From: Photobacterium proteolyticum
GTDB lineage: Bacteria > Pseudomonadota > Gammaproteobacteria > Enterobacterales > Vibrionaceae
Direction: 5' to 3'
NCBI RefSeq assembly: GCF_001939735.1
Contig: NZ_MJIL01000069.1
Coordinates: forward strand, 1-64,000
DNA: 64,000 bases
Shown: positions 7,072 to 18,373 of the stretch, piece after piece
Numbering within the stretch: the first letter of the stretch is position 1
Layout of the letters: each line of letters opens with the position of its first letter
Notes under the pieces: model-generated
What the model was told of the DNA's origin: nothing
What the model saw: only the letters and a program-made list of their open reading frames with translations
The model's database searches: none
Made by a program: the position numbers and the translations under genes

Positions 7072-10000
7072 ATGAAAATTCTAGCGCTACGTGGCGAGAA
7101 CCTTGCCAGCTTACAACATAAATTCGAGATAGATTTTGCCCATGGGCGTCTTGGTGACGCCGGGCTATTTGCCATCACCGGCAAGACGGGAGCCGGCAAG
7201 TCCACCTTGCTTGATGCCATATGCCTGGCTCTCTTTGACCGGATCCCCCGGTTGCAGTCGAACAAGAAAAATGATGCCGAGATTGGTCGCGATGACGATG
7301 CCAGCCGCATTAAGGCTAATGATGTTCGCAGTATTTTGTCACGCGGCAAGGCTGAAGGCTTTGCCGAGGTTGATTTCGTCGCCAATGACGGCAGCCACTG
7401 GCGCGCACACTGGCATGTTCGCCGTGCCCGGGGCCGTGCCGAGGGGCGGATCCAGGCATCGGAGCAGTGGCTGGAAAACCTTGAAACCGGCCAGCGGTTT
7501 ACAGGCAAGAAGCAAGAGCTGCAAGCGGAAATTGAACGTCTGGTCGGCTTGACCTTTGAGCAGTTCCGCCGTGCCGTGATGCTGCCACAGGGGGAATTTG
7601 CCGCGTTCCTCAAAGCCGGTGCTGATGAGCGTGCAGCTTTACTTGAGCGAATGACGGGAGGCGAGATTTATGGCCGCCTGTCGGTGGCAGCCTATGAGCG
7701 TGCCCGCGAGGAAAAGCAGCGCCTTGAACAACTGCAGGCCCAACTGGGGGATATCGAGATCCTGGATGAAGCCGAGCAGGCAGAGCTGAACCAGCAACTG
7801 GAGCAGGCCCGTGAGGCTTTGAGTGCAAAAGAAGAGGCGTTGGCGACCCTGAGCCAGCACCAGCAAGCGCTGGATGTAAAAGTGCAGCTTGATAGCCAGT
7901 TTTCCGAGGCCCAACTGGCACAGCAAGCCGCACAGCTTGCCATGGAAGAGGCGGCACCGCGTCATCAGCAGCTGGAGCAAATTGCCAAGGCGCAGCCGGC
8001 GCGGGGGGATTTTACCTTGTTGCAGCAGACACAGCTGCAGCTAAACAAGCTGACCAGTGCGATGGAGAAAGCAAAGACTTCGCTAAACCATGATAGCCAG
8101 CAACTGCTGAATGCTGATGGTGAAGTGGAAAAAGCCAGACAGGCCCATCATCAGCAGCAACAGCGATGGGAAGTATTGGCACCGAAACTTAAGCAGGCGG
8201 TGGTCTTAGATGAGCAGGTAGCGGCCAGCCAGCGTCAGCTTGAAGCCCTCGAGCGTGATTTTCAGGCGACTCAGCAGGAAAATCAGCAACAGCATCAGGC
8301 CTTGGTTGAAAAGCAGCAGCAACAGCAGCAGTTGGCACGTCGCCAGCAGCAGTTAATGCTGATGCTGGAGCAATACAGTGAACTGGCGGGAGTGGCCGAG
8401 CAGTATCAGCCGGTGCTGGATAACTTGGATCAGTACCTGTCTGCCCACCATACCCTGACGCGTTTATCCCGCGAGCAGCAACAGATCCACTTTGAGCAGC
8501 AAAGCCATGACCGAAATGTCGCGGTATTGAATCAGCAACAAGCGGAAGTTAACGAGCAACTGGGTTATATCAACCAGCAGCTCACGGCGCTGGATATTGA
8601 TGCAGTTGAACAGGCTGTCAACGACAACCAGAAGCTTTACGCTGAAAAGCAGGTTGAGCTGGATACGCTGCGCCAGGCCATGGCGGGCACCAAAGAGTGG
8701 TCAGGGCTATTGGAGCAGCTGGACAAGCTTAATGCCGAGCACAAAGAGCTGAGTGAGATCAGCCAGAAAATTGAGCAGCGCCTGACTGAAATCCTGCCGG
8801 AAATGGGCGAGTTGCAGACCCGCTATCAAGAAGCCGAGCAGCAGCTGCAACAGAGTATGGCGGTAGTGAACCTGACAGAATACCGCAGTCAGCTAGCGCC
8901 GGATTCGCCGTGTCCGCTTTGTGGTTCACTCGAACATCCCTATGTTGACCAACACCCGGTGGTAGAAGGCTTGTTGCACAGTCAGCAACAGCGCCTGCGT
9001 GAGTTGCAGCAACAGCTGCAGGCGGGCGAGGGGGAACGCCGTCATCTGCAACAGCAGTTGCCGCAGTGTCAGCAGCGCCTGACGGTGATTGAACACGAAC
9101 AGGCTCGTTTTCGTGACTACAGCGATCAGCTGGTGGAACAATTACTGACCGTGTTCAAGCAGCTGGAGGTAGAGCAGCAGTTGGCGACGACGCCATCGGC
9201 CTCTCAGCTCAATGAACAGTTACGTCAGTGGCAGCAGGAGGCCGAGCAGACCTATCGCGACATTCGCCAGTTGCAGCAGTCGATTGAACAGGCTCAGCAT
9301 CAGCTACAGCTGGGGCGTCAGCTGCAGCACCAGCAGCAACAACTGCAACAGGCACAAAATGAGATCAAAGAGCACCAGCACCAACTAGAGAAGGCAGCTA
9401 CGCAATGGAAGGAGCGCTTGCAGTCGATTGATACTCAGCAGCAGACTCAGCAGACGATCCTGTCATCACGTGCGGCCGCACTGAACGAGCAGCACGGTGG
9501 TGAGCAGTGGCGCGACATGCTTCACCAGCAGGGTGCCGAACAATATATCCAGCAGCTCAAGCAGCAGGTAGAGCAATATTTGGCAAACCAGAAAGCCTTG
9601 CAGGAGGTCGAGCAAGAGCGAATATCGCTGGCTCCGCAACTGGCCGAGCTGGAAACCAGCCTGGCTGCCAGCCAAAAGCAACTGCAAGAATGGCAACAAA
9701 AAGGCGAGCAGCTTCAAAAGCAGCTGCAGCAAACCTGGCAGCAGCGGGTTGAATTAATTGGCGAGCAGGAAACGCAGCTTCTGGAGCAACAGGCTCAGGC
9801 AATGCTTTCACAGGCGCAGCAGCAACTGACGGCTGCCGAACAAGCTCAGCGTCAGGCGGGCGAGGCCGTTGCCGCCGCTGATGCGGCACTAAAAGGCTTG
9901 CAGCAGCAAGAGCAGGAAACGTCGGCAGCGCACCGAAAGGTGGTGTACGACTGGGTCGGCTGGCAGGAAAAGCTGGGACTGAATGAGCATGAGCTGATGC

Positions 10001-10887
10001 AATTGCTCAGCAAGGATGAGGCGTGGCTGGCAACAGAACGTAGCGAGCTAAAAGCTATCGACGATGCGAACACCCAGGCACAGAGTGTCGTCAGTGAACG
10101 TCAGCGTGCTGTCGAGCAGCATAGCGATCTGGCAGGCATTGCTCGTCAGTGGTTGATCTCGCATCACATCGGTTTGCCGGTCGCACCAGGTGACGAATCC
10201 GAGGTGGCTGATGTTGATACTGAAGTGAAGTCGATCAGCGAAGTTCGCCAGCAATGGCAGCAGGATAAAACTGCATTGGATGAGCAAGTATTCCAGCTTC
10301 GCCAGCGGTTAACAGCAGCCGAGCATGCCTTGAGGCAAGCCGGTGAACTCACTGAGAAACTGGCATCCCAGCAAAAACAGACTGAACTCTGGCTACAGAT
10401 GAGCGAGCTGATCGGTTCGGCCACCGGCAACAAGTTCCGTACCTTGGCCCAAGGGCTGACTCTGCAGCAACTGGTGATCCTGGCAAACGAGCATTTGCAG
10501 GATCTTGCTCCTCGCTATGCGCTTCAGCCTGTACCGGGCAGCCCGCTGGCGCTGCAGGTGATTGATCATGACATGGGCGATGAAGTCCGTAGTGTTGAAT
10601 CCCTGTCTGGAGGCGAAAGCTTCCTGGTATCTCTGGCCCTTGCGCTGGCGCTGGCATCACTGGCTGCCGATACCCGCCAACTGGGATCGCTGTTTATTGA
10701 TGAGGGCTTCGGTACACTGGATCCGGATAGCCTCGAAATGGCGCTGGCCTGCCTTGATGCCCTTCAGGCGGATGGCCGTCAAATCGGGGTGATTTCTCAT
10801 GTCGGCACCCTGGTTGAACGAATCGGGGTGCAGGTTGCCGTCGAGGCACAGGGGGGCGGCAGAAGTAAGATTGCTATCAGAGGTTAG
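7072..10887 (+). CDS. sbcC: SbcCD nuclease subunit SbcC (Rad50-like ATPase), long form
   Basis: SMC-like ATPase that partners SbcD. Walker A is GKTGAGKST at about residues 37-45. The zinc hook CPLC is at 614-617, almost exactly mid-protein. The ABC signature SLSGGE is near 1176 and Walker B SLFIDEGFGTLD near 1205-1216. Between these lie two coiled-coil arms, roughly 190-590 and 640-1100, extremely rich in Gln (many CAG/CAA runs). At 1271 aa it is clearly longer than the 1048 aa of E. coli SbcC, so the arms are extended. No frameshift is seen. Confidence 0.95.
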   Translation: MKILALRGENLASLQHKFEIDFAHGRLGDAGLFAITGKTGAGKSTLLDAICLALFDRIPRLQSNKKNDAEIGRDDDASRIKANDVRSILSRGKAEGFAEVDFVANDGSHWRAHWHVRRARGRAEGRIQASEQWLENLETGQRFTGKKQELQAEIERLVGLTFEQFRRAVMLPQGEFAAFLKAGADERAALLERMTGGEIYGRLSVAAYERAREEKQRLEQLQAQLGDIEILDEAEQAELNQQLEQAREALSAKEEALATLSQHQQALDVKVQLDSQFSEAQLAQQAAQLAMEEAAPRHQQLEQIAKAQPARGDFTLLQQTQLQLNKLTSAMEKAKTSLNHDSQQLLNADGEVEKARQAHHQQQQRWEVLAPKLKQAVVLDEQVAASQRQLEALERDFQATQQENQQQHQALVEKQQQQQQLARRQQQLMLMLEQYSELAGVAEQYQPVLDNLDQYLSAHHTLTRLSREQQQIHFEQQSHDRNVAVLNQQQAEVNEQLGYINQQLTALDIDAVEQAVNDNQKLYAEKQVELDTLRQAMAGTKEWSGLLEQLDKLNAEHKELSEISQKIEQRLTEILPEMGELQTRYQEAEQQLQQSMAVVNLTEYRSQLAPDSPCPLCGSLEHPYVDQHPVVEGLLHSQQQRLRELQQQLQAGEGERRHLQQQLPQCQQRLTVIEHEQARFRDYSDQLVEQLLTVFKQLEVEQQLATTPSASQLNEQLRQWQQEAEQTYRDIRQLQQSIEQAQHQLQLGRQLQHQQQQLQQAQNEIKEHQHQLEKAATQWKERLQSIDTQQQTQQTILSSRAAALNEQHGGEQWRDMLHQQGAEQYIQQLKQQVEQYLANQKALQEVEQERISLAPQLAELETSLAASQKQLQEWQQKGEQLQKQLQQTWQQRVELIGEQETQLLEQQAQAMLSQAQQQLTAAEQAQRQAGEAVAAADAALKGLQQQEQETSAAHRKVVYDWVGWQEKLGLNEHELMQLLSKDEAWLATERSELKAIDDANTQAQSVVSERQRAVEQHSDLAGIARQWLISHHIGLPVAPGDESEVADVDTEVKSISEVRQQWQQDKTALDEQVFQLRQRLTAAEHALRQAGELTEKLASQQKQTELWLQMSELIGSATGNKFRTLAQGLTLQQLVILANEHLQDLAPRYALQPVPGSPLALQVIDHDMGDEVRSVESLSGGESFLVSLALALALASLAADTRQLGSLFIDEGFGTLDPDSLEMALACLDALQADGRQIGVISHVGTLVERIGVQVAVEAQGGGRSKIAIRG

Positions 10888-10991
10888 GCGGAAGATTGAT
10901 AAGGCACTGATATAGAAAGTGTCGATATGGCACGATAAGAGAGTCGTTGCATTCATAAATGTTAAACACAGGGCGACGCTTTTATCGTGTC

Positions 10992-11025
10992 GGGTCACAA
11001 AAGTGTCATAATAAGAACACATAAT
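10992..11025 (+). promoter_or_regulatory. Pho box and -10 element of phoB
   Basis: Two 7-mers, GGGTCAC (10992-10998) and GTGTCAT (11003-11009), are separated by AAAA, matching the 11-bp-spaced PhoB direct repeat (CTGTCAT consensus). A -10 hexamer CATAAT follows at 11020-11025, ten bases after the second repeat. That is the spacing at PhoB-activated promoters where the box replaces the -35. It lies about 40 bases before the phoB ATG and indicates autoregulation. Confidence 0.75.
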
Positions 11026-11063
11026 GACGCTCGACAGACAACAACGACTAGGTATAGATCACT

Positions 11064-11753
11064 ATGGTAAGACGGATTCTTGTAGTAGAAGACGAAGCAC
11101 CAATCCGCGAGATGTTGTGTTTCGTTCTCGAACAAAAGGGATATGAGGCCATCGAGGCCGAGGACTATGATACGGCGCTGGAAAAAATCTGTGAACCTTA
11201 TCCAGAGCTAGTGCTGCTGGACTGGATGTTGCCTGGTGGCTCGGGAATCAACCTGATCAAACACCTTAAGCGTGATGAAATGACACGCCAGATCCCGGTG
11301 GTCATGCTAACGGCCCGTGGTGAAGAAGAAGACAAGGTCCGTGGCCTTGAAGTCGGCGCCGATGACTATATCACCAAGCCGTTTTCACCCAAAGAGCTGA
11401 TGGCTCGCCTGAAGGCCGTCATGCGCCGCGTCTCCCCCACTTCGCTGGATGATGTGATTGATGTACATGGCCTGAAGCTGGATCCGGTTTCTCACCGCGT
11501 GACGTCCAACGAAGAACCGCTGGATATGGGGCCGACTGAGTTCAAGATGCTGCATTTCTTTATGACCCATCAGGAACGTGTCTACAGCCGCGAACAGTTG
11601 CTGAACAATGTGTGGGGAACCAATGTGTACGTTGAAGACCGTACAGTCGATGTCCATATTCGTCGCCTGCGAAAAGCACTTGAAACCGGTGGACACGATA
11701 AAATGGTACAGACGGTGCGTGGCGCGGGATATCGGTTCTCCACCCGTCTGTAA
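11064..11753 (+). CDS. phoB: Phosphate regulon response regulator PhoB
   Basis: OmpR-type response regulator of 229 aa, the E. coli length. The receiver domain has the acidic pair D10/E11 (VVEDEAP), the phospho-acceptor D53 (LLDWMLPGG) and K105 in the KPFSP motif. The winged-helix DNA-binding domain fills about 130-229 and ends [10 protein letters not shown]. It is followed by phoR after 78 bases, so the pair is an operon driven by the Pho box upstream. It should activate pstCAB-phoU and other Pho genes in low phosphate. Confidence 0.97.
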   Translation: MVRRILVVEDEAPIREMLCFVLEQKGYEAIEAEDYDTALEKICEPYPELVLLDWMLPGGSGINLIKHLKRDEMTRQIPVVMLTARGEEEDKVRGLEVGADDYITKPFSPKELMARLKAVMRRVSPTSLDDVIDVHGLKLDPVSHRVTSNEEPLDMGPTEFKMLHFFMTHQERVYSREQLLNNVWGTNVYVEDRTVDVHIRRLRKALETGGHDKMVQTVRGAGYRFSTRL

Positions 11754-11831
11754 GTCGTGGTTAACGAATTAGTACTGAGCTTGAAACATACACGGGAGCG
11801 AGCGAAAGCTTCCGCTGAGATGGAGTGGTAG

Positions 11832-13136
11832 ATGGTTGAACGGCTGTCGTGGAAAAAGCTGGTCTGGGAACTGGCCTTTTTCTACTTGCCCTGGATAGGA
11901 TTGGGTCTGGTTTTTGGATACATGCCCTGGTTTTTGCTGGTGGCGACCTGGATCCAGTTGATCTGGCATTTTCATAATCAGCTGAAAATGTCCGACTGGC
12001 TGTGGAAAGAGCGTAGCCTGACCCCCCCTTCCGGCTCGGGTAGCTGGGAGCCTTTGTTCAACGGTATTTACCGCCTGCAGCAACGTAACCGTCGCCGTCG
12101 TAAAGAGCTGGCAACACTGATCCGCCGCTTCCGCAACGGGGCGGAGTCGCTTCCCGATGCGGTCGTTGTCTTTCGCAGTGAAGGCAATATCGTCTGGTGT
12201 AACAAGCTGGCCCAGCACCTGTTGGGGTTCCGCTGGCCGGACGATGCCGGACAGCCTATCAGTAACCTGCTACGCAGTCCGGACTTTGTACGTTATCTGG
12301 CGAAACAGTCTTTTGATACCCCGCTGGAAATCACCTCGCCGCTCAATTATGACCGCACGCTGGAGCTGAGGATCATGCATTACACCGAGGGTGAGTACCT
12401 GATGGTGGTGCGGGATGTTTCGCAGGTCAAGCAGCTTGAGGGCATGCGCCGCAACTTCTTCGCCAATGTTTCCCATGAGCTGCGAACACCGATGACGGTG
12501 CTGCAGGGTTACCTCGAGATGTCGAAAGATCCGGAAATGTTGGCTGGCCCGATGTGGGATAAGGCGCACGGCGTCATGACAGAGCAACTGCTTCGGATGA
12601 ACTCGCTTGTCGAGCAGCTATTGACCCTGTCCAAAATCGAGGCGGCGCCGAATATTGAGTTGGAAGAGACTATCGATGTGCCGTCTATGCTTGATATTCT
12701 TGAAAAAGAAGCCATCTCCCTGAGTGGGGGCGATGAGCATCTGTTTAGTTTTGATATTGATAAATCATTGAAAGTATTGGGCGATGAAGACCAGCTGCGC
12801 AGCGCGATTTCTAATCTTGTCTATAACGCCGTGAAACACACTCCGAAAAATGCCAAAGTATCGGTGCGTTGGTATTTATCCTCTGCCGGACCCCGTCTGG
12901 AAGTGACTGATAGTGGTGAGGGTATTGAGCCGCAGCATATTCACCGTCTGACAGAGCGTTTTTACCGGGTGGACAAGGCCCGCTCGCGGGAGACGGGCGG
13001 TAGCGGCCTGGGGCTGGCAATTGTCAAACATGCCCTGAGCCATCATGATTCGCAGCTGGAAATTGAAAGTGTTGTCGGTGAAGGCAGTACCTTCTCCTTT
13101 ACACTTCCGCAAAGGTTAGTGGCAGAAGCGGCCTAG
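11832..13136 (+). CDS. phoR: Phosphate regulon sensor histidine kinase PhoR
   Basis: Membrane histidine kinase of 434 aa. Two adjacent N-terminal membrane segments (about 10-28 and 30-48) have almost no periplasmic loop, as in E. coli PhoR. A PAS domain follows at about 95-190. The H box [16 protein letters not shown] gives H215, and the ATPase domain carries an N box ([10 protein letters not shown]) and G boxes ([15 protein letters not shown]). GGAG lies 9 bases before the ATG. It senses phosphate indirectly, through PstCAB and PhoU, whose genes lie about 5 kb downstream. Confidence 0.96.
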   Translation: MVERLSWKKLVWELAFFYLPWIGLGLVFGYMPWFLLVATWIQLIWHFHNQLKMSDWLWKERSLTPPSGSGSWEPLFNGIYRLQQRNRRRRKELATLIRRFRNGAESLPDAVVVFRSEGNIVWCNKLAQHLLGFRWPDDAGQPISNLLRSPDFVRYLAKQSFDTPLEITSPLNYDRTLELRIMHYTEGEYLMVVRDVSQVKQLEGMRRNFFANVSHELRTPMTVLQGYLEMSKDPEMLAGPMWDKAHGVMTEQLLRMNSLVEQLLTLSKIEAAPNIELEETIDVPSMLDILEKEAISLSGGDEHLFSFDIDKSLKVLGDEDQLRSAISNLVYNAVKHTPKNAKVSVRWYLSSAGPRLEVTDSGEGIEPQHIHRLTERFYRVDKARSRETGGSGLGLAIVKHALSHHDSQLEIESVVGEGSTFSFTLPQRLVAEAA

Positions 13137-13162
13137 CCCTGCGAGCAAAATGTATTGAAGAT

Positions 13163-13190
13163 AGCGGCCCTCGGGCCGCTTTTGTCGTTG
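13163..13190 (+). terminator. Rho-independent terminator after phoR
   Basis: AGCGGCCC / GGGCCGCT, perfect 8-bp stem with a TC loop, followed by TTTGTCGTT. It separates phoBR from the pstS-type gene, so that gene probably has its own promoter. Confidence 0.75.
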
Positions 13191-13235
13191 CTGTTTCTAA
13201 CGTTGTCACTACCTTGAGAGGGAATACCTGAACTT

Positions 13236-14219
13236 ATGACAAGCCTGTACCGTAAACTTGGATATCTGCTGGCCCTGGTCGGTAGTCTGGCGGTTACTGC
13301 GGCCGATGACGAATTGGCTGAGTACCATAAGGTCCGCGGTGTTTCCGGCACTTTGTCATCGGTTGGCTCAGATACGTTTGCTAATCTGATGACCTATTGG
13401 TCTGAAGAATTCAAGCGGTTATATCCGAATGTGAATGTGCAAGTACAGGCGGCAGGCTCGTCAACGGCCCCGACGGCCTTGACCGAGGCGACCGCCCAGC
13501 TCGGGCCGATGAGCCGGATGATGAAGGCCAAGGAAATCGAGGCGTTTGAGCATGAGTACGGCTATCAGCCGACGGCTGTCAGGGTGGCGATTGATGCGCT
13601 GGCGGTTTTTGTTCATGAAGATAACCCGCTGGCGGGGATCAGCTTCAACCAGCTGGATGCTATCTATTCGCGGACTCTGCGTTGCGGTGGTACCGAGCCG
13701 ATCACCCGCTGGGGACAGCTGGGCCTGAAAGGAAACTGGGCTCATCGTGATATTCAGCTATTTGGCCGTAACTCGGTGTCGGGTACCTATGGCTATTTTA
13801 AACAGCGTGCCCTGTGCCAAGGGGATTTTCGCAATAATGTTAACGAACAGCCGGGCTCGGCATCGGTCGTGCAGTCGGTATCGAGCTCCCTGAACTCGAT
13901 TGGTTACTCGGGCATCGGGTATAAAACCACGGGGATCCGGGCAATTCCCGTTGCCAGGGAAGAGGGGGGTGAATACGTTGAAGCCTCGATTGAAAACTCA
14001 CTTAACGGCAGCTATCCGCTGGCACGTTACCTGTACATTTATGTCAACAAGCACCCGAACAAGCCCATGCCGCAATTGGAGGCTGAGTTCATTAAGTTCA
14101 TCCTTTCGCGCTTTGGTCAGGATATGGTTGAAAAAGACGGCTATGTTCCGCTCTCTGCCGCCATCGTTTCGGCTGATTTGGCGCAACTAGGGTTAATTTC
14201 CAGCGCTCAGGTTGATTAA
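13236..14219 (+). CDS. PstS-family phosphate ABC transporter substrate-binding protein
   Basis: Periplasmic binding protein of 327 aa with a signal peptide (residues 1-22, ending AVTA). Phosphate-loop motifs are GSDTFANL and [12 protein letters not shown] near the N-terminus, [12 protein letters not shown] mid-protein and [10 protein letters not shown] later, all typical of PstS-like PBP_like_2 proteins. It presumably feeds PstCAB, encoded 4.4 kb away on the same strand beyond ppx-ppk1. I see only one half of a possible Pho box (TTGTCAC near 13203) upstream. It converges on ppx with a 15-base gap and no clear terminator. pstS is the likely symbol, but more than one paralogue is common in this family. 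Confidence 0.88.
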   Translation: MTSLYRKLGYLLALVGSLAVTAADDELAEYHKVRGVSGTLSSVGSDTFANLMTYWSEEFKRLYPNVNVQVQAAGSSTAPTALTEATAQLGPMSRMMKAKEIEAFEHEYGYQPTAVRVAIDALAVFVHEDNPLAGISFNQLDAIYSRTLRCGGTEPITRWGQLGLKGNWAHRDIQLFGRNSVSGTYGYFKQRALCQGDFRNNVNEQPGSASVVQSVSSSLNSIGYSGIGYKTTGIRAIPVAREEGGEYVEASIENSLNGSYPLARYLYIYVNKHPNKPMPQLEAEFIKFILSRFGQDMVEKDGYVPLSAAIVSADLAQLGLISSAQVD

Positions 14220-14234
14220 CCCCAGCTTACGAGT

Positions 14235-15734
14235 TTAAGGGCTAATGGCCAACTGCCAGCCGGCTTTGCTCCAATACTCTTGTTCCTGCCGTAAGTCAGC
14301 AGCCAGTAGCTTGTTACTGGCTTCCCAGTCTTCTGGTAGCGTAAGTTGCCAGCTTTCCTTGTTGGCTTCGACCATGATGTCCGGTAGCGGCTCCTCATTA
14401 CGCTGGCCGTTAAGCGCCACAGCAAGGCGCAAGGTACGGATCAGCGGGTAGAGGTGCTTACGTTTGTAGATACTGAGCTCAGGCATCTCTTCCAGTTTGA
14501 GAGATTTGCGCTGAAAGCGAACCAGGGTCGCCAGCACTGTCTGTTGCTCGAGGTTAAATCCCGGCATGGTACTAAAGCGCAGCAGGTAGGCGGAATGGCG
14601 ATGGAACCCGGGATAACTGATGCTAAGCCCGGCCTCATGGAGCAAGGCACCCCAGCCCAGCAGTGTCAGCAGCTCAGATTTGGTCAGCCCTGGCTGTGGC
14701 TCGATTTGGTTATAGAGATATTCGGCGGTGTCCTTGACCCGCTTGGCCTGAGCCATATCGACGTTATATTGGGTTGCCATCGCATCGGCAGTACGGGTGC
14801 GGATATCGCTGTGGCGAAACCGGTCTTCCATCTCATACAGCAGTCCTTCACGAAGCGCACCATCGGAAAAACGCATCTCGTCTATTTTCAATGAACTGAA
14901 AACCGCATCAAGGATGGCAACACCGGCGGCAAAAACCGGTTTGCGATCATCGCTCAGCCCCGGTAAATCTAACTCGTCGGCATTTTTGACGCTGAGTATT
15001 TTGTCTGTCAGCTGACCGAGACGCTTGCCGGTGATAATGCCGTCATTGTAGCCCTGACCGATCAGGACTTCCCGGATCGCCTTGATGGTACCGGATGAAC
15101 CAACGGCATACTGCCAGCCTTTGTTGCGGTACTGGTTGGCTATGCTTTCCATTTTCTGCTGGGCAGCCAGTTTCGCTGTTGCCATGTTCTTGGCACTGAT
15201 TTTCCCTTTGGCAAAGTAGTGCTGGTTATAGCTGACACATCCCATATGTTTGCTATAGAGCAAATGGGTGTTGAAATCTTCACCGATCACCAGTTCGGTA
15301 CTACCACCACCGATATCAATCACCAGCTTGCGGCCTTTTTCCGGCTGGGTATGGGCGACACCGAGATAAATCAGGCGGGCCTCTTCGGTGCCCGGGATGA
15401 TCTCGATGGGATAGGGGATGATGCTTTCGGCTCGCTTGAGGAACACATGGACATTTTGGGCCTGGCGCAAGGTATAGGTGGCAGCAATACGGACATTCTC
15501 CGGCTCGAAACCCTGCAGGCGCTCGGCAAACATGGCCAGGCAGTTGAGGCCGCGCTGGATCGCTGCCTGGTTGAGGTTGTGGTGTTCGTCGAGTCCGGAG
15601 GCTAGCTGAACCCGCTGCTTATGGCGGCTGATAATTTGCAGGCTTTGCCCGATCACTCGGGCAACAACCATGTGGAAGCTGTTAGAGCCAATATCGATAG
15701 CCGCTATCTCGCGTGGACGTGGATTATCAGTCAT
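14235..15734 (-). CDS. ppx: Exopolyphosphatase (PPX/GppA family)
   Basis: Releases terminal phosphate from polyphosphate chains. 499 aa. ASKHA-fold phosphate motifs are present: [16 protein letters not shown] near residue 13 and [15 protein letters not shown] near 140, with the catalytic-glutamate region [13 protein letters not shown] helical HD-like domain follows, with [17 protein letters not shown]. The start codon overlaps the ppk1 stop by 8 bases, so the genes are translationally coupled. PPX rather than GppA is supported by length and by the ppk1 partner. Confidence 0.95.
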   Translation of the reverse strand: MTDNPRPREIAAIDIGSNSFHMVVARVIGQSLQIISRHKQRVQLASGLDEHHNLNQAAIQRGLNCLAMFAERLQGFEPENVRIAATYTLRQAQNVHVFLKRAESIIPYPIEIIPGTEEARLIYLGVAHTQPEKGRKLVIDIGGGSTELVIGEDFNTHLLYSKHMGCVSYNQHYFAKGKISAKNMATAKLAAQQKMESIANQYRNKGWQYAVGSSGTIKAIREVLIGQGYNDGIITGKRLGQLTDKILSVKNADELDLPGLSDDRKPVFAAGVAILDAVFSSLKIDEMRFSDGALREGLLYEMEDRFRHSDIRTRTADAMATQYNVDMAQAKRVKDTAEYLYNQIEPQPGLTKSELLTLLGWGALLHEAGLSISYPGFHRHSAYLLRFSTMPGFNLEQQTVLATLVRFQRKSLKLEEMPELSIYKRKHLYPLIRTLRLAVALNGQRNEEPLPDIMVEANKESWQLTLPEDWEASNKLLAADLRQEQEYWSKAGWQLAISP

Positions 15735-17823
15735 TATTAACCATCGCTTTCTCAGCTTTTTTTCTGAGCTGTTTTTCGGAGTGCTTCAGGTAATCATAGA
15801 TCGCAATTTGTGAACGGATCTTGCGACGGTTACCCCGGGGCACATATTGGTTGCTCATTTCTTTATCGATAACCCGTGCCTTGACCGTATCGGTTAGCTG
15901 GATATTCAGGATATCGATGATTCTCATTTTCAGTGCCGGATCCCGGATCGGACAGCCGACTTCTATTCGATTATCGATGTTACGGGTCATCCAGTCGGCC
16001 GATGAAATCATCACGTCCGGATCGCCGTTGTTCTCAAATACCACCACACGCGGGTGTTCGAGGAAACGGTCGACAATACTGATGGCGGTAATATTTTCAC
16101 TGATCCCCTTGATGCCGGGGATCAGGGAGCACATCCCGCGAATGATCAGTTTAATGGTCACACCGGCACTGCTGGCCTGATAAAGCATGTTAATCAAACC
16201 TTTATCGACCAGATTGTTCACCTTAAGTGTAATACCCGATGGCAAGTTTTGCTTGGCATGGGCAATCTCCCTGTCTATCAAATCATACAGTCGCGAGCGG
16301 GAGTTACGCGGCGAGACGATTAAATGATGGAATTTAACCGGGCGATAAGGGTTTTCGATATACCCGAAGACCTGCCGTACCTCATTGGTAATTTCGTCGT
16401 CACAGGTCATCAGCGAGAAGTCGGTATAGAGCCGGGCAGTATTTTCATGGAAGTTGCCAGTACCGATATGGGCATAGCGGACCAGCTTGTCACCTTCACG
16501 CCGGGTGATCAGGCACAGTTTGGAGTGAATTTTCAGCCCCGGGACACCAAATACAACGTGAACCCCGGCTTCGGTCAGGCGGCGGGCCCAGATAATATTG
16601 GCTTCTTCGTCAAAGCGGGCCTGCAGCTCGACCACGACGGTTATCCGTTTGCCGTTATTGGCGGCATCTATCATCGACTCAATGATGCGGGAGTTTTTGG
16701 CCACCCGGTAGATATTGATTTTAATACCACGGACCTTGGGGTCGTAGGCAGCCTGGCGAACCAGCTCGGTCATGTGGTTAAAGGTATGGTACGGATAGTA
16801 CAGCAGAATGTCCTGTGCCTTGATGGCGTCAAAGGCATTGCGGGCAGAGGAGAAGTGGTAGCTTTGGATCGGCGGCAGGGGCTTGTTTTCCAGATAGTTG
16901 CGACCGACATTGGGAAAGCCAATAAAGTCCTTGAAGTTATGGTACCGCCCGCCGGGAATAATACTGTCATAGCTGGAGACTTTCAGCAGCCCGCAGAGGA
17001 CATCAATCATATCGCCTGGCATATCGCGCTGGTAGACGAAGCGAACCGGCATGGCCGTGAGGCGCTGGTTCAGACCTTCAGACATTTGTTCCAGCAAGCT
17101 GTGTTCCACTTCCAGACTGAGATCGTATTCGGCGTCCCGGGTCATCTTCATCGAGTAGGCGGCCAGGCTGTCGTATTCGAAGAAGCCGCTGAAGATATCG
17201 TCGAGACAAAAACGAATAATGTTATCAAGCAGGATAAGGGTTTTGCGTCTTTTTCCTTTCGCCTCGGGCAACTGGATAAAGCGCGGTAGCTGATCAGTCG
17301 GAATCTCGATCAGGGCATGGCCCTTCTTTTCTCCCTGCTGCATTTCGACGGTCAGGTAAGAATATTCGTCTTTGAGAAATTCAAGCAGATCGATATCCGG
17401 TGTGAGAAGGATGGGCGTGATATGGGGCAGAATTGCATTGCGGAAATATTTTCGAAGCCAGTTCTGCTGATGCTCGTCGAGCTGTTGCTCATTGACCAGG
17501 AAAATATGGCGCCGTGCCATTTCCAGCAAAATCTCGTTATAGAGGCTGTCGAAGTCCTGGTTGAGTTTCAGGACACGGCTCTGGATTTTGCTGAGTAGCT
17601 GTTTGGCACTGTCATCGCCGCCTTGTTCCTGGCTGATCAGTATCTGGCGTTTTACATCGGCAAAACGAACTGAATAAAATTCATCGGTATTACTGGAGAA
17701 GATTCCAAGAAAACGGACGCGTTCAATCAGCGGCACGGATTTGTCTGCCGCCTCTTGAAGTACACGTTCGTTAAATGATAGCCAGCTTAATTCTTTTTCT
17801 ATATAGAGAGATTCCGTACTCAT
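15727..17823 (-). CDS. ppk1: Polyphosphate kinase 1
   Basis: Makes long-chain polyphosphate from ATP, reversibly. 698 aa, near the E. coli 688. The autophosphorylated histidine is H433 in KIHSKLCLI (H435 in E. coli). The N-terminal [15 protein letters not shown] and the metal and phosphate site residues around [12 protein letters not shown] are family-typical. Upstream of ppx with overlap, 46 bases downstream of the ACT-domain gene. The three minus-strand genes probably form one operon reading away from pstC. No Pho box is visible directly before it. Confidence 0.96.
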   Translation of the reverse strand: MSTESLYIEKELSWLSFNERVLQEAADKSVPLIERVRFLGIFSSNTDEFYSVRFADVKRQILISQEQGGDDSAKQLLSKIQSRVLKLNQDFDSLYNEILLEMARRHIFLVNEQQLDEHQQNWLRKYFRNAILPHITPILLTPDIDLLEFLKDEYSYLTVEMQQGEKKGHALIEIPTDQLPRFIQLPEAKGKRRKTLILLDNIIRFCLDDIFSGFFEYDSLAAYSMKMTRDAEYDLSLEVEHSLLEQMSEGLNQRLTAMPVRFVYQRDMPGDMIDVLCGLLKVSSYDSIIPGGRYHNFKDFIGFPNVGRNYLENKPLPPIQSYHFSSARNAFDAIKAQDILLYYPYHTFNHMTELVRQAAYDPKVRGIKINIYRVAKNSRIIESMIDAANNGKRITVVVELQARFDEEANIIWARRLTEAGVHVVFGVPGLKIHSKLCLITRREGDKLVRYAHIGTGNFHENTARLYTDFSLMTCDDEITNEVRQVFGYIENPYRPVKFHHLIVSPRNSRSRLYDLIDREIAHAKQNLPSGITLKVNNLVDKGLINMLYQASSAGVTIKLIIRGMCSLIPGIKGISENITAISIVDRFLEHPRVVVFENNGDPDVMISSADWMTRNIDNRIEVGCPIRDPALKMRIIDILNIQLTDTVKARVIDKEMSNQYVPRGNRRKIRSQIAIYDYLKHSEKQLRKKAEKAMVNND

Positions 17824-17869
17824 TGTATTCCTATTAGATAAGCTATGGGCTAAAAGTTATGCCTCTTCG

Positions 17870-18373
17870 TTAATTGTCATCGACATCGATATTGAGATCA
17901 TCGGACAGTTGTTCCAGCTCGTCCTGAACAGTTTCCAGGGCCAGCTCAGATGGTAGCTCAAGCTGAAAATTTGCCGAGAAAATCGGGTAACCCCAGTTAG
18001 GTGCGCTTTGGGTATCAGTTTTGAGCTTATTGATATTGATCCCAAGCTGGTTGAGCTTGGCTGTGACTTCTTTGACGATGCCGAGACGATCGTTACCGGT
18101 GACGGTGAGGTTGTGCAGCGTTGTGACCGGAACGGCCTTGCTGTCATCTTCGACAATATGGATTTGTAACCCATTCAGCTTCGACAGGCTCTGACTCAAT
18201 ACAGGGATATATTGGTCGGCGACTTCAATCTGCAAGATACCGGCAAACTGCCCGGCAAGTTTACTAAGGCTGCTGGCCAGCCAGTTACCGTGGTTCTGGT
18301 ATACCGTGTCTGAGAGGGTTTCAACCAGGCCTGGTCGGTCTTTACCAATTACAGTAATAACGAGGTGCTTCAT
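17870..18373 (-). CDS. GcvR-like protein with two ACT domains
   Basis: 167 aa with two ACT repeats: HLVITVIGKDRPGLVETLSD at the N-terminus and NLTVTGNDRLGIVKEVTAKL from about residue 86. This is the layout of GcvR, the accessory repressor of the glycine cleavage genes, which acts by protein contact and not DNA binding. The start at 18373 is chosen because AAGGAAG stands just upstream; the frame is open further to 18406. It sits before ppk1-ppx, not near gcv genes. Small-molecule ligand and partner unknown, so I do not assign gcvR firmly. Confidence 0.8.
   Translation of the reverse strand: MKHLVITVIGKDRPGLVETLSDTVYQNHGNWLASSLSKLAGQFAGILQIEVADQYIPVLSQSLSKLNGLQIHIVEDDSKAVPVTTLHNLTVTGNDRLGIVKEVTAKLNQLGININKLKTDTQSAPNWGYPIFSANFQLELPSELALETVQDELEQLSDDLNIDVDDN

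Noticed and set aside
10888..11063. Additional gene in the sbcC-phoB gap
   Set aside because: Only the Pho box and promoter elements are supported; the antisense frame here overlaps sbcC and lacks features.
16324..17289. 321-codon open frame on the plus strand inside ppk1
   Set aside because: It is antisense to a complete, conserved ppk1 and matches no protein pattern; long shadow frames are expected in codon-biased genes.
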